From NCBI RefSeq assembly GCF_019084075.1, contig NZ_JAHREN010000001.1:4304501-4368500 (forward strand): a stretch of 64,000 nucleotides of DNA. The letters run 5' to 3'. The notes under the pieces are model-generated. The model was not told the origin of the DNA. It ran no database searches and worked only from the letters and a program-made list of their open reading frames with translations. How positions within the stretch are numbered: the first letter of the stretch is position 1; every line of letters starts with the position of its first letter. Below are positions 47,114 through 56,950 of the stretch, piece after piece. The translations under genes and the position numbers were made by a program. The stretch is from Siccirubricoccus sp. G192 (GTDB taxonomy: Bacteria; Pseudomonadota; Alphaproteobacteria; Acetobacterales; Acetobacteraceae).

Positions 47114-48821
47114 ATGACCGGCCTCGCCCCCTCCCCCCTTCCCCTCCCGGGTTCCGGCCCCGCCATCGCGCTCACGCCGCCGCGCGGCCCGTCCAGGGCG
47201 CGGCTGCGGATGCCGGGCTGGAGCCTGCTCGCCTTGCCGCTGGCGGCGCTGATCGCGGCGCCGCTGGTCGCCGTGCTGGTCGCGGCGGCGGTGCCGGCAG
47301 GGGCGGTCTGGCAGCACATCGCCCATACCACCCTGCCGGAGATGCTGGTGAATTCGGCCCTGCTGGTGCTGCTGGTCGGGCTGATGGTGGCCTCCGCCGG
47401 GGCGCTCTCCGCCTGGCTGGTCACCGCCTGCCGCTTTCCCGGCCGGGGCCTGCTGGAGGTGGCGCTGCTGCTGCCCATGGCGATGCCGGCCTATGTCTGC
47501 GGCTATGCCTATACCTGGCTGCTGGATGTGGCCGGGCCGGTGCAGACCACCTTCCGGGAGGTCACGGGCCTGCGCTGGGGCCAGTACTGGTTCCCTGAGA
47601 TCCGCAGCCTGGGCGGCGCCGCCGTGATGCTGGCGATGGTGCTCTACCCTTATGTCTACCTGCTCTGCCGCAACGCCTTCCAGCAGCAGAGCGTCTGCCT
47701 GCTGGAGGCTTCCCGCACCCTCGGCCATTCCCTGCCGCGCAGCTTCATCCACCTGGCCCTGCCGCTGGCGCGGCCGGCCATCATCGGCGGCGTCGCGCTG
47801 GCGCTGATGGAGACCCTGGCGGATTTCGGCACGGTGCAGCATTTCGCCGTCCGCACCTTCACCACCGGTATCTATGAAGCCTGGTTCGGCCTGGGCGACC
47901 GGGGCGCCGCCAGCCAATTGGCCGCCTGCCTGATGGGGCTGGTGGCGCTGCTGCTGGTGCTGGAGCACCTCTCCCGCGGCGGCCGCCGCTTCCACCCCAC
48001 CACCACCCGGAACCCGCCACTCCGCCCGGTGCCGCTGCAGGGCTGGAAGGCGGCGCTGGCTTGGCTGGCCTGCGCCATGCCGGTGGTGCTGGGCTTCCTC
48101 GTGCCGGCGGGGACGCTTTTCGCGCTGATGCTGCAGGTGGGGGACCCGCTGGAGCCCAGGCGCTTCCTGCCCTTCGCCCGCAATAGCATGGTGCTGGCCG
48201 GGCTCACCGCGCTCGCGGCGATGCTGCTGGCCGGGCTCTTCGCCTGGGCGGCACGGCTGCATCCCGGGCTGCCGCAGCGGTTGGCGGTACGGATCGCGGG
48301 GCTCGGCTATGCGGTGCCGGGCTCGGTCATCGCGGTCGGCACGCTGGTGCCGCTCGGGCTTTTCGACAATGCGCTGGATGCTTGGATGCGGGCGCGATTC
48401 GGGGTCTCGACTGGCCTGCTGCTTTCGGGGGGGGATTGCGGCGCTGATCTTTGCCTATCTCGTGCGGTTCCTCGCGGTGGCGCTTTCGGCCGTGGAGGCG
48501 GGCCTGGCGCGGATCCGGCCGTCGCTCCGCGATGCCGCGCGGGTGCTCGGGGCGCGGCCGGGCAGCGCGGTGCTGCGAGTGGGATTGCCGCTCGCCCGCG
48601 GCAGCCTGCTCACCGCCGGCCTGCTGGTCTTCGTCGATACGATGAAGGAATTGCCGGCGACCATGATCGTGCGGCCCTTCGATTTCGACACGCTGGCGGT
48701 CCGGGTCTACAGCCTGGCCGCGGATGAGCGGCTCGCGGAGGCGAGCACCGCCGCCCTGCTCATCGTGGTCGCCGGGCTATTGCCGGTCCTGGCATTGACT
48801 CGGGCCATGCGCCGCGGATAG
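47114..48821 (+). pseudogene. Iron(III)-type ABC transporter permease (FbpB/AfuB-like), frame-broken
   Basis: About 569 residues when corrected, with two fused permease halves of about six helices each, the layout of iron(III) permeases. Each half has an EAA loop: EASRTLGHSLPRSFIHLALP and DAARVLGARPGSAVLRVGLP, which contact the ATPase. A run of eight G (48427-48434) shifts the frame in the second half; with seven, LLSGGIAALIFAYLVRF continues to the stop at 48821. Uncorrected, the product ends at 48727 with a foreign tail. No substrate-binding protein or ATPase gene is adjacent. Confidence 0.87.
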
Positions 48822-48961
48822 GTGAACGGAATATATACCGGTCACAGTTTGTTGCAGGGGCATTTGCCCTCTCCCGGTAGAAGGTGGTGCCCCCTAGTCT
48901 CGCCGGTACCGCGCAAGCCCATGACGAAGTCAGCCTGATCCTGATGTTGTGACAAGGGCCC

Positions 48962-50536
48962 ATGCTCAGCCTTTCCCAACTCTTTGATAACGAGGCGCTT
49001 GCGCCGCATGGGGTCTGCCTGCTCTGGCGGCCGGAATTGCTCTGGCTGCATGTCGTCTCGGATGCCTTGACCGGCCTCGCCTACTGGTCGATCCCGGTCG
49101 TGTTGCTGCTGGTTGCGCGGCGCCGCCGGGATCTCGTCTTTCCCTGGGCCTTCGAACTCTTCGCGCTGTTCATCCTGGCCTGCGGCGCCACCCATTTCAT
49201 GTCCATCGTGACGCTTTGGGAGCCGGCCTACGGACTGCAGGGCGCGGTGAAGGCGGTGACGGCGGCGGTTTCGGTCGCTACCGCGATCGCGGTCTGGCCG
49301 CTTCTGCCGCGCATCCTGGCACTGCCCTCCCATGGCGCGCTCGCCGATGCGAATGCGGCGCTCCGGCGCGAAGTGGCCGAGCGGCGGGAGGCCGAGCATC
49401 GGGCCCGCGACAGCGAAGTCCGGCTCGCTGGCTTCGTCGAGCATCTCGCCGATGCCCTCTTCGTGGTCCGCGTGGAACCGGGCGGCTTCGTCTTCGAGAC
49501 GGTGAACCCCAGCTTCTGCCGCCTCTTCGGCCAGGACCGCGCGGCCATCGAGGGCGCCGGGCCGGATGCGCTGCTGGATGCCCCGGCCGCAGCCGGGCTC
49601 ATCCGCGAATTCACCGCCTGCCTGGTCACCCGCCAGCCGCGGGACTGGGAGAATGCCGCGCCCGCCGCCGCCGGCCAGCAGCACTGGCACACCGTCCTGG
49701 TCCCCCTGCCCGAAGCGGCGGACGGGTTTCCCCGCCTGCTCGGCAGCCTGCGCGACGTGACCGAATTGCGCCGCCTGCAGACGGACCTGGTGGAAACGGC
49801 GCGGCGCGCCACCATCGGCGCCATGTGCGCCGGCGTCGCGCATGAGATGAGCCAGCCGGTGAACATCATCGGCCTCTGGGCCGACCGGGCGCTGGCCGCG
49901 CAGGACAGCGGCAAGGCGGTGCCGCGCCGGGCGCTGGAGGTGGTGCTCGGCCAGTCCCGCCGCCTCGGCATCCTGCTGGAGCGCATGCGCGACCTTACCC
50001 GGGATGCCCCGGATGGCGCCGAGACCTTCTGCGCCACCGCGCTGGTAGGCGCCGCCGTCGAAGTGGCGCAGCGCGCCTGGGGACTGGAGCCGCTGGACCT
50101 GGCGCTGCGGCCCGCCGCCCCGGCCAAGGTGCGCGGCCGCCCGGCCCAGTTGGAGCAGGCGGTGCTGCACCTGCTGGAGAATGCCCGTGACGCCATCCGC
50201 CACCGCCGCCGGCAGGAGCCCGATGCGCCGGCCCGGATCACCGTCAGCCTGCAGGACGGCCCCACGCCCGGCACCATCGCCATCACCCTCTGCGACACGG
50301 GCGGCGGCGTGCCGGCGGGACTCGGCGCGCATATCCTGGAACCCTTCGTCACCAGCAAGGATCCCGGCCAGGGCACCGGGCTCGGCCTGCCCATCGCCGC
50401 CGGCATCGCACGCGGCATGGGCGGCCGGCTGTCCTGGGCCAACCGCGCGGAGGGCAAGCCGGAGGCCGGGGCGGTGTTCCGGCTGATCCTGCCCCTGGCG
50501 GGGCCGGAGACGGAAGCAGGTCAGGCAGCGGCATGA
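48962..50536 (+). CDS. Sensor histidine kinase with plant-type ethylene-binding domain
   Basis: 524 residues. The three-helix N-terminus (1-120) matches the ethylene-binding domain of plant ETR1 at every copper/ethylene-critical site and with the same spacing: Asp34, Tyr41, Ile44, Pro45 in SDALTGLAYWSIP and Cys74, His78 in FILACGATHF (ETR1 Asp25, Tyr32, Ile35, Pro36, Cys65, His69). Helix 3 (AVKAVTAAVSVATA) also aligns. A short coiled coil, PAS domain (about 153-272) and kinase core follow: GVAHEMSQPV (His294), LENARDA, CDTGGGVP, GTGLGLP. The response regulator overlaps its stop by 4 bp (ATGA). Ethylene sensing is inferred from the motif; another small ligand is possible. Confidence 0.85.
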   Translation: MLSLSQLFDNEALAPHGVCLLWRPELLWLHVVSDALTGLAYWSIPVVLLLVARRRRDLVFPWAFELFALFILACGATHFMSIVTLWEPAYGLQGAVKAVTAAVSVATAIAVWPLLPRILALPSHGALADANAALRREVAERREAEHRARDSEVRLAGFVEHLADALFVVRVEPGGFVFETVNPSFCRLFGQDRAAIEGAGPDALLDAPAAAGLIREFTACLVTRQPRDWENAAPAAAGQQHWHTVLVPLPEAADGFPRLLGSLRDVTELRRLQTDLVETARRATIGAMCAGVAHEMSQPVNIIGLWADRALAAQDSGKAVPRRALEVVLGQSRRLGILLERMRDLTRDAPDGAETFCATALVGAAVEVAQRAWGLEPLDLALRPAAPAKVRGRPAQLEQAVLHLLENARDAIRHRRRQEPDAPARITVSLQDGPTPGTIAITLCDTGGGVPAGLGAHILEPFVTSKDPGQGTGLGLPIAAGIARGMGGRLSWANRAEGKPEAGAVFRLILPLAGPETEAGQAAA

Positions 50537-50909
50537 CCCTGCCGCTCCGGGTCCTGATGGCGGAGGACGAACCGCTGGCGGCCGAGGTGATCGAGGAGGG
50601 CCTGGTCGAGGCCGGCTTCCAGGTCCTGGCGGCGGAGGATGGCCAGGCGGCGCTCGACCTGGTGGCCGCGGGCGCCGATTCGACCTGCTGCTGACCGACC
50701 TGCGCATGCCCCGGCTGGATGGGCAGGAGCTGATCCGGCGGCTGCGCGCCTGGCGGCCGGACCTGCCGGTGGTGGTCATGACCGGCTTCCCGCCACCGGA
50801 CGGGGCCGGGGCGCTGCAATCCGGCACCGCGCCGCTGCGGCTGCTGACCAAGCCGATCGCGCTCGGTCTGCTGGTCGCCACGCTATGGGCGGTGGCCGGG
50901 CGGGGCTAG
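50533..50909 (+). pseudogene. Response regulator partner of the ethylene-type kinase, frame-broken
   Basis: About 125 residues when corrected, a lone REC domain. LRVLMAEDEPLAAEVIEEGL (acidic pair), then after the break FDLLLTDLRMPRLDGQEL (phospho-acceptor Asp), VVVMTGFPPP and LLTKPIALG (Lys). At CGATTCG (50676-50682) one base appears missing: AAGAD-STCC stops at once, whereas one extra base gives GAD-FDLLLTD. No output domain. The 4-bp overlap with the kinase makes them a cognate pair. Confidence 0.85.
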
Positions 50910-50930
50910 CGGCTCCGCCCCGCTACCGCC

Positions 50931-51918
50931 CTATTCCACCTGCATCCGCAACTCGATCACCAGCGGCCGCACCTGCGCCAATTGCGCGCGGACCGCGCCG
51001 CCGAATTCCTCGGCGCTGTTGCCCCCGGGCTCGGCGCCAAGCTCGGTGATCCGGCGCACCACATCCGGGTGGCGGGCGGCAATGGCGACCTCGCGGTGCA
51101 GCCGGGCGAGCACCGGCTCGGGCGTGCGGGCCGGGGCGAAGAAGCCGTTCCAGCCGAGCAGCTCGATATTCGGGAAGCCCTGCTCGCGCGCCGTCGGCAC
51201 CTCCGGCAGCACGCCGGCGCGCTGCGCGGCCAGGGTCGCCACCGGCCGCAGCGCGTTGTTGCGGATATGGCCGAGCGAGGAGGAAAGCTGGTCGCCGCCG
51301 AAATGGATGCGCCCGGCCAACATCTCCTGCACCAGCGGCGCGGCGCCCCGGAAGGGGATGTGGTCCATGCGGATGCCGGCATCGCGCTTCAGGATCTCGC
51401 CCACCAGGTTCATCGTGCTGCCGGGCCCGGTGGAGCCGTAGAACAGGTCCTGGCGGGTCCTGGCATAGGCCACGAATTCCCTTGAGGTCCCGCGCCGGGA
51501 TGGAGGGATGCACCATCAGCATCAGCGGCACATTGGCGCCCATGCTGATCGGGGTGAAGTCGCGCTCGATGGCATGCGGCGCGCGGCCGACGAATTCCAA
51601 CGCCGCGGTGGTGGTGCAGAAGGTGAGGTTGTGGAACAGCAGGGTATAGCCATCCGGCGCCGCCTTCGCCACCACATCGGCACCGATCGAGCCGCCGCCG
51701 CCGCCCCGGTTCTCCACCACCACCGATTGCCCCATCGTCTCCGTCAGGCGCTGGCCATAGAGCCGCGCCAGCAGGTCCGTGGTGCCGCCGGCCGGGAAAG
51801 GCACGATGATGCGGATGGGCTTGTTCGGATAGGCGTCCTGCGCGGCGGCCCCGGCCAGGGGTGCCGCGGCGAGCAGGCCGAACCCGAGGCCCCGGCGCGT
51901 GATGGTCATCGGCGGCAT
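50931..51918 (-). pseudogene. Bug-family tripartite tricarboxylate receptor, frame-broken
   Basis: About 329 residues when corrected. Periplasmic solute receptor of the TctC/Bug type. The N-terminal signal peptide (MTITRRGLGFGLLAAAPLAG), PNKPIRIIVPFPAGGTTDLL and VVENRGGGGGSIGADVVAKA are standard. An extra base in AAGGGAATTC near 51477 turns DLKEFVAYARTRQDLFYGST into DLKGIRGL; the rest reads normally (LFYGSTGPGSTMNLVGEIL, HIPFRGAAPLVQEMLAG). No TctAB membrane genes are near, as is usual for the expanded Bug receptors. Confidence 0.88.
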
Positions 51919-52038
51919 CCTCCCCTCGCCACGCGTCGCACGCGGGGCTTGCGTTGTCCGGTGAGGGTGGAGAGGCCGCGGCCAGCCGTCAACGCTGGCG
52001 CAAGGGCGGCGATTGGTGGCGGCCGGATGGCGTGGGGA

Positions 52039-52048
52039 TTGTATACAA
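52039..52048. promoter_or_regulatory. Palindrome TTGTATACAA, GntR-type operator candidate
   Basis: A perfect 10-bp palindrome between the divergent Bug receptor gene and a small secreted-protein gene. FadR/FCD-type GntR regulators commonly bind TTGTATACAA-like sites. No GntR gene is in the window. The remainder of 51919-52122 shows nothing else clear. Confidence 0.4.
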
Positions 52049-52122
52049 ATTCACGCTATCTGGCTGGCAGAGGGCCTAGCCTCCTGGCGCGCTCTGTCGC
52101 CTGGGGCGCAGGAGGGTCGAAC

Positions 52123-52350
52123 ATGGGAGATTTCGTGATCGTCGTCGCGACCATCGCCGCCATTGCATCAGCCTCCCCGGTCGGTCCCGGGGCCGCGGTG
52201 CCGGACCGCCAGCCCACGGTCGGCTTCAAGACCTACCAAAGCCTCGAAGCCTGCGAGCAGGCCGCGGCCGGGCTGCGGGCACCACCGGCCTCCCGCCTGG
52301 TCTGCCTGCCGATCGAACTGCCGCAAGGCGGGTTGGCCAGCGCCTACTGA
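52123..52350 (+). CDS. Small hypothetical protein, 75 aa, membrane or exported
   Basis: ATG at 52123 with an excellent AGGAGGG ribosome binding site. N-terminal hydrophobic segment (MGDFVIVVATIAAIASA) that may be a signal peptide, then a short domain with two cysteines (LEACEQAAAG and RLVCLPIELP) that could form a disulphide. Function unknown. Convergent with the phosphomannomutase gene, with a hairpin between. Confidence 0.65.
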   Translation: MGDFVIVVATIAAIASASPVGPGAAVPDRQPTVGFKTYQSLEACEQAAAGLRAPPASRLVCLPIELPQGGLASAY

Positions 52351-52363
52351 CCGGCAGCGGCAG

Positions 52364-52395
52364 GTGGTCCAGGCACCGGCTGGCGCCTGGACCAC
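52364..52395. terminator. Bidirectional terminator-like hairpin
   Basis: An 11-bp perfect stem GTGGTCCAGGC/GCCTGGACCAC with a 10-nt loop between two convergent genes. No T tract on either side. Confidence 0.5.
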
Positions 52396-52398
52396 GCC

Positions 52399-53816
52399 TC
52401 AATGCCCGGCATTCGCCCCGGAGAAATCCGGCGCCGCCAGGCCGCTCAACTGCAACTGCGTGGCGAGATGCGCCTTCAGCCGCTCCAGCCCCGCCTCGCT
52501 GCTTGCCTCCGCCCGCGCCACCAGCACCGCCTGGGTATTGGAGGCACGCAGCAGCCACCAGCCATCCTCGGTCAGCACCCGCACGCCATCCACGTCCTGC
52601 ACCCTGGCGCCCTCGGCGGCGAGGCGCTGCTTCACCTCGGCCACCACCTCGAATTTGCGCGCCTCGGCGCAGTCGAAGCGGAGTTCCGGCGTGTTGACCA
52701 CCTGCGGCAGCGCCGCCCGCACCGCCGAGAGCGGCTGGTCCATGCGCGCGACGATGCCGAGCAGCCGCACCGCGGAATAGGGCGCGTCGTCGAAGCCGTA
52801 CCATTTGTCGGCGAAGAAGATATGGCCGGACATCTCGCCGGCCAGCGGGCTGCCGGTCTCGGCCATCTTGGACTTGATGAGGGAATGCCCGGTCTTCCAC
52901 ATCAGCGGCTGGCCGCCGGCCTTGGCGATCTCGTCGAAGAGCACCTGGCTCGCCTTCACATCGGCGATGATGGTGGCGCCGGGATGGCTGCGCAGCACGT
53001 CCCGCGCCAGCACGATCATCAGCTGGTCGCCGAACAGGATATGGCCCTCGTTGTCCACCACGCCGATGCGGTCGGCGTCGCCATCGAGGGCGATGCCGAG
53101 ATCGGCGCCCTCGTGCGCCACCTCGGCGATGAGCTGTTCCAGGTTGGCGGCGACCGTCGGGTCCGGGTGATGCGCCGGGAAGGTGCCGTCCACCGTGCCG
53201 TTGATGACGAAATGCTCGCCCGGCAGCCGCCCGGCCAAGATCTTGGTGATGTCGCTGCCGGAGCCGTTGCCCGGGTCCCACACCACCTTGAGCTTGCGCT
53301 CGCCGCCGTCGTAGTCCCGCAGCACGCGCGCCGCGTAGTCCTCGGTGATGTCCACCTTGCGGTCGGAGCCCTCGGTGGCGACGGGCACCACGTCGCCCTC
53401 GGCGGCCATGCGGCCGATCTCCTGGATCTGCGCGCCGAAGAAGGGCTTCTTGCCCAGCATCATCTTGAAGCCATTGTAGTCCGGCGGGTTGTGGCTGCCG
53501 GTCACCATCACCGCACCATCGGTGGCAAGCGCATGGGCGGCGAAATACAGCATCGGCGTCGCGACCAGCCCAACCCGCAGCACCTCCAGCCCGCAGGCGC
53601 GCAGCCCCGCGACGAGCTGCGGCTCCAGGTCCGGGGAGGAAAGCCGCCCGTCATAGCCCACCGCGGCCTTGCTGCCCCCCCCTCGCGCATGATGATGGAG
53701 CCGAAGCAGCGGCCGATCGCGAAGGCATCCTCCGGCTTCAGCGTCTGCCCGACGATGCCGCGGATGTCGTATTCGCGGAGCACGGTCGGGTCGAAGCGGT
53801 GGTTGAAGGCAGTCAT
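52399..53816 (-). pseudogene. Phosphomannomutase/phosphoglucomutase, frame-broken
   Basis: About 472 residues when corrected. Interconverts hexose 1- and 6-phosphates for exopolysaccharide or LPS precursors. [20 protein letters not shown] start, the phosphoserine loop [13 protein letters not shown], the magnesium loop [10 protein letters not shown], the sugar loop GEMSGHIFF and the phosphate-binding [15 protein letters not shown] are all present. An 8-base C run (53675-53682) breaks the frame after MREGG; with seven it continues [15 protein letters not shown]. Uncorrected, the longer piece (52399-53661) starts inside domain 1. Upstream of it lie ugd and galU in the same direction. Confidence 0.9.
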
Positions 53817-53829
53817 TCAGGCGTCTCCG

Positions 53830-55149
53830 TCAGGGCCGGCCGATCGAGGAATAGTGGAAGCCCGCGGCGCGCATCGCCTCCGGGTCATAGACATTGCGCA
53901 GGTCGAGCAGCACGTCGCCGCGCATCGCGGCGCGCAGCCGCTCCGGCGCCAGCGCGCGGAACTCGTTCCATTCCGTGAGCAGCACCAGCGCATCGGCGCC
54001 GGTGATGGCCTCCAACGCATTGGCGGCGTAGTGGATGCCGGCGGGCAGCAGCGGCCGCGCCTGCTCCATCGCCGCCGGATCGAAGGCGCGGACCGTGGCG
54101 CCGGCCGCCATCAGCCGCGGCAGCATCACCAGCGAGGCGGCCTCGCGCATGTCATCGGTCTCGGGCTTGAAGGCGAGGCCGAGCACCGCCACCACCTTGC
54201 CCGCGAGGCTGCCGCCGCAGGCCGCGACGACGCGATCCGCCATGGCGGATTTGCGCGCCTCGTTCACCGCGATGGTGGCTTCCACCAGCCGGATCGGCGC
54301 GCCGCTATCCGCCGCGGTGCGGGCCAGGGCCAGGGTGTCCTTGGGGAAGCAGGAGCCGCCATAGCCCGGCCCGGCATGCAGGAATTTCCGGCCGATCCGG
54401 CCATCGAGGCCCATGCCGCGCGCCACGTCATGCACATCGGCGCCGACCCGCTCGCAGAGATCGGCGATCTCGTTGATGAAGGTGATCTTGGTCGCCAGGA
54501 AGGCATTGGCGGCGTATTTGATGAGTTCCGCCGTCTCGATCCCGGTCGCCAGGATCGGCGTCTCGATCAGGTAGAGCGGCCGGTAGAGCCGCCGCAGCAC
54601 CGCCAGCGCCCTTTCCCCGCCGGCGCCTTCCTCGACGCCGATCACCACGCGGTCCGGCCGCATGAAGTCGCCGATGGCATTGCCCTCGCGCAGGAATTCC
54701 GGGTTGGAGGCGACCTCGATCGCCAGGTCCGGCCGCGCCGCCCGCACGATCTCATGCACCTGGCGGCCGGTGCCGACCGGCACGGTGGATTTGGTCACCA
54801 GCACCAGGGGCTGCGTCGCCGCCCGCGCCACCTGCTCGGCCGCGGCGAAGACATAGGACAGGTCGGCATGCCCGTCGCCGCGCCGCGAGGGCGTGCCGAC
54901 GGCGAGGAACACCGCCTCCGCCCCGCGCACCGCCTCGGCGAGGTCGGTGGTGAAGGAGAGCCGGCCCTCCCGCGCGTTGTCGGTGACCAGCCGCTCCAGC
55001 CCCGGCTCGTAGATCGGGACCTTGCCCTCGCGCAGGCTCGCGACCTTGGCCGCATCGGTATCCACGATGCAGACCTCGGTGCCGACTTCGGCGAAACAGG
55101 CACCCGAAACCAGGCCGACATAGCCGGCCCCCACCATGGCGATCCGCAT
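53830..55149 (-). CDS. ugd: UDP-glucose 6-dehydrogenase
   Basis: 439 residues, normal length. Oxidises UDP-glucose to UDP-glucuronate with two NAD+. N-terminal Rossmann motif MVGAGYVGLVSGACFAE, FLAVGTPSRRGDGHADLSYV, KSTVPVGTG, the catalytic Cys in GPGYGGSCFPKDT and the C-terminal LGLAFKPETDDMREA are intact. It lies between galU (which makes its substrate) and the phosphomannomutase gene, 13 bp apart, as part of a nucleotide-sugar operon. Confidence 0.96.
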   Translation of the reverse strand: MRIAMVGAGYVGLVSGACFAEVGTEVCIVDTDAAKVASLREGKVPIYEPGLERLVTDNAREGRLSFTTDLAEAVRGAEAVFLAVGTPSRRGDGHADLSYVFAAAEQVARAATQPLVLVTKSTVPVGTGRQVHEIVRAARPDLAIEVASNPEFLREGNAIGDFMRPDRVVIGVEEGAGGERALAVLRRLYRPLYLIETPILATGIETAELIKYAANAFLATKITFINEIADLCERVGADVHDVARGMGLDGRIGRKFLHAGPGYGGSCFPKDTLALARTAADSGAPIRLVEATIAVNEARKSAMADRVVAACGGSLAGKVVAVLGLAFKPETDDMREAASLVMLPRLMAAGATVRAFDPAAMEQARPLLPAGIHYAANALEAITGADALVLLTEWNEFRALAPERLRAAMRGDVLLDLRNVYDPEAMRAAGFHYSSIGRP

Positions 55150-55178
55150 GCGAGGCTACCCTTCGTCCGAGGTTGCGC

Positions 55179-56054
55179 TCAACTGTAGCGCTTGAGGAAT
55201 TCCCGCACCGCAGGCGCCATGTCCGGCCGCTTCAGCGCGAAGGCGATCTGCGCCTCCAGGAAGCCGGCCTTGTCGCCGCAGTCGAAGCGCCTGCCCTCAT
55301 AGCGCAGGCCGTGGAAGGGCTGGGTGCCGATCAGCCTGGCCATGCCGTCGGTGAGCTGCACCTCGTTGCCGGCGCCGCGTTCCATGCGCGCGAGATGCCC
55401 GATCACCTCCGGCATCAGCACGTAGCGGCCGATGATGGTGAGGTTGGAGGGCGCCACTTCCGGCGCCGGCTTCTCGACCAGGCCCTTCACCGAGACCAGC
55501 CTTCCCTTGTCCTCCGCCACGTCGAGCACGCCGTAGCGGTTCACCCGGTCGCGCGGGACCTCCTCGATCGCCACGACATTGCCACCGGTCTCCCGATAGG
55601 CCGTCGCGAGCTGCGCGGTGCAGGATTCCTCGCAGAGCATCAGGTCATCAGGCAGCAGGATGGCGAAGGGGTCGTCGCCGATGAAGGCGCGGGCGCACCA
55701 GATGGCATGGCCCAACCCCATCGGCACCTGCTGGCGCACTGTGACCATGGAGCCGGGCTCCATCGCCATGGCGCGGAGTTCCGCCAGGATATCGAGCTTG
55801 CCGCGCTCCTCCAGGGTCTTTTCCAGCTCATAGGCCACGTCGAAATGCTCGACGATCGAGGTCTTGCCGCGGCCGGTGATGAGGCAGAACTGCTCGATCC
55901 CGGCGGCACGGGCCTCATCGACGGCATATTGGATCAGCGGCCGGTCCACGACCGGCAGCATCTCCTTGGCCAATGCCTTGGTGGCCGGCAGGAAGCGGGT
56001 GCCGAGGCCCGCAACCGGCAGGACGGCCTTCTTCAGCGGCTTGAGAGCGGACAC
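55179..56054 (-). CDS. galU: UTP-glucose-1-phosphate uridylyltransferase
   Basis: 291 residues from a GTG start at 56054, chosen because AGGAGG lies four bases upstream and VSALKPLKKAVLPVAGLGTR is the conserved start; the frame extends further without similarity. Makes UDP-glucose from UTP and glucose 1-phosphate. LPVAGLGTRFLPATKALAKE (nucleotide binding), DDLMLCEESCTAQL, EEVPRDRVNRYGVLDV and GRRFDCGDKAGFLEAQ are diagnostic. First gene of the galU-ugd-pmm operon. Confidence 0.95.
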   Translation of the reverse strand: MSALKPLKKAVLPVAGLGTRFLPATKALAKEMLPVVDRPLIQYAVDEARAAGIEQFCLITGRGKTSIVEHFDVAYELEKTLEERGKLDILAELRAMAMEPGSMVTVRQQVPMGLGHAIWCARAFIGDDPFAILLPDDLMLCEESCTAQLATAYRETGGNVVAIEEVPRDRVNRYGVLDVAEDKGRLVSVKGLVEKPAPEVAPSNLTIIGRYVLMPEVIGHLARMERGAGNEVQLTDGMARLIGTQPFHGLRYEGRRFDCGDKAGFLEAQIAFALKRPDMAPAVREFLKRYS

Positions 56055-56242
56055 GGGGCCTCCTGGAAGGACGTTGCGGTTGAAGCCGGCGAAAGGCCGG
56101 AACAGGTCAGCGGATTGGTGCCATGCGCGCCCCGGACGGGCAAGGCGGCCATGGCCCGATGGCCAGGCTGTTACCACGGGATCGTGGCGGGAAAGTTGCG
56201 GAAATCGGGTTGGCGCCAGCCGGAGGGCTCAGGCCAGAAGGC

Positions 56243-56941
56243 TCAGGGAAGCAGCACGTCCCGGGCCTGGTTGATCCGTGCCGCCAGCCAGTCGCTGCCG
56301 CCCTGGTCCGGATGGGCGCCGCGCATCAGCCGGCGATGGGCGGCGCGGATGACTTCCTCTCCCGCCCCCTCGGCCAGGCCGAGCACCGCCAGCGCCTCCT
56401 CCCGGGTCATCGGGCCGGTGCCGCCCCCGGCCGATGCCCCCGGCTCCCCGGCCTCCCGCCAAGCCGGCTCGGCCCGGTCCAGCCAGGCTTCCAGCAGCGG
56501 CAGGCTTTCCGGGTCCGCCCGGCGGCATTCGGCGAGCAGCGCCAGGGCCTCGGGCAGGGCTAGGTCCAGCAATTCCCGTCCGGCGAAGCGGCCCTGCCGG
56601 ATCCGGCCGCTCATCCGGCCGCTGCCATGGTCGAGCCGCATGCTGAGCATCGCCGTCTCGACCACGCTCTCCGCGCCTGCCGCGCCGCCACCCCGCCCGA
56701 ACCGCCAGGCGGCCCGGCGGCCCTGCCACCAGCGCCAGAGCACCGGCCCGAACAGCGCCAGGCTCCAGAGCGCCTGGCCGCCGCGGCCGGAGACCAGCAG
56801 CAGCACCAGCAGCACGGCGCCGAGCCCGCCGAGCGCCACCGCGCCCAGCCGCTTCACCGCCGTCACATCGGCATCGGCGAAGACGCGCAGCAGCCAGAGC
56901 CCCAGCAGCAGCAGCCCAACCCCGATGGCAAGCCAGACCAT
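56243..56941 (-). CDS. Membrane-anchored J-domain protein
   Basis: 232 residues. Two N-terminal membrane helices (about 3-22 and 32-52) and a C-terminal J domain (about 178-232) with the HPD motif in RRLMRGAHPDQGGSDWLAAR. The J domain is at the C-terminus and faces the cytosol, the layout of Tim14-like/DjlA-related co-chaperones, and would stimulate DnaK at the membrane. The middle part is Arg/Glu-rich. It is 9 bp downstream of the VWA gene. Confidence 0.85.
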   Translation of the reverse strand: MVWLAIGVGLLLLGLWLLRVFADADVTAVKRLGAVALGGLGAVLLVLLLVSGRGGQALWSLALFGPVLWRWWQGRRAAWRFGRGGGAAGAESVVETAMLSMRLDHGSGRMSGRIRQGRFAGRELLDLALPEALALLAECRRADPESLPLLEAWLDRAEPAWREAGEPGASAGGGTGPMTREEALAVLGLAEGAGEEVIRAAHRRLMRGAHPDQGGSDWLAARINQARDVLLP

Positions 56942-56950
56942 GCCTTGCCC

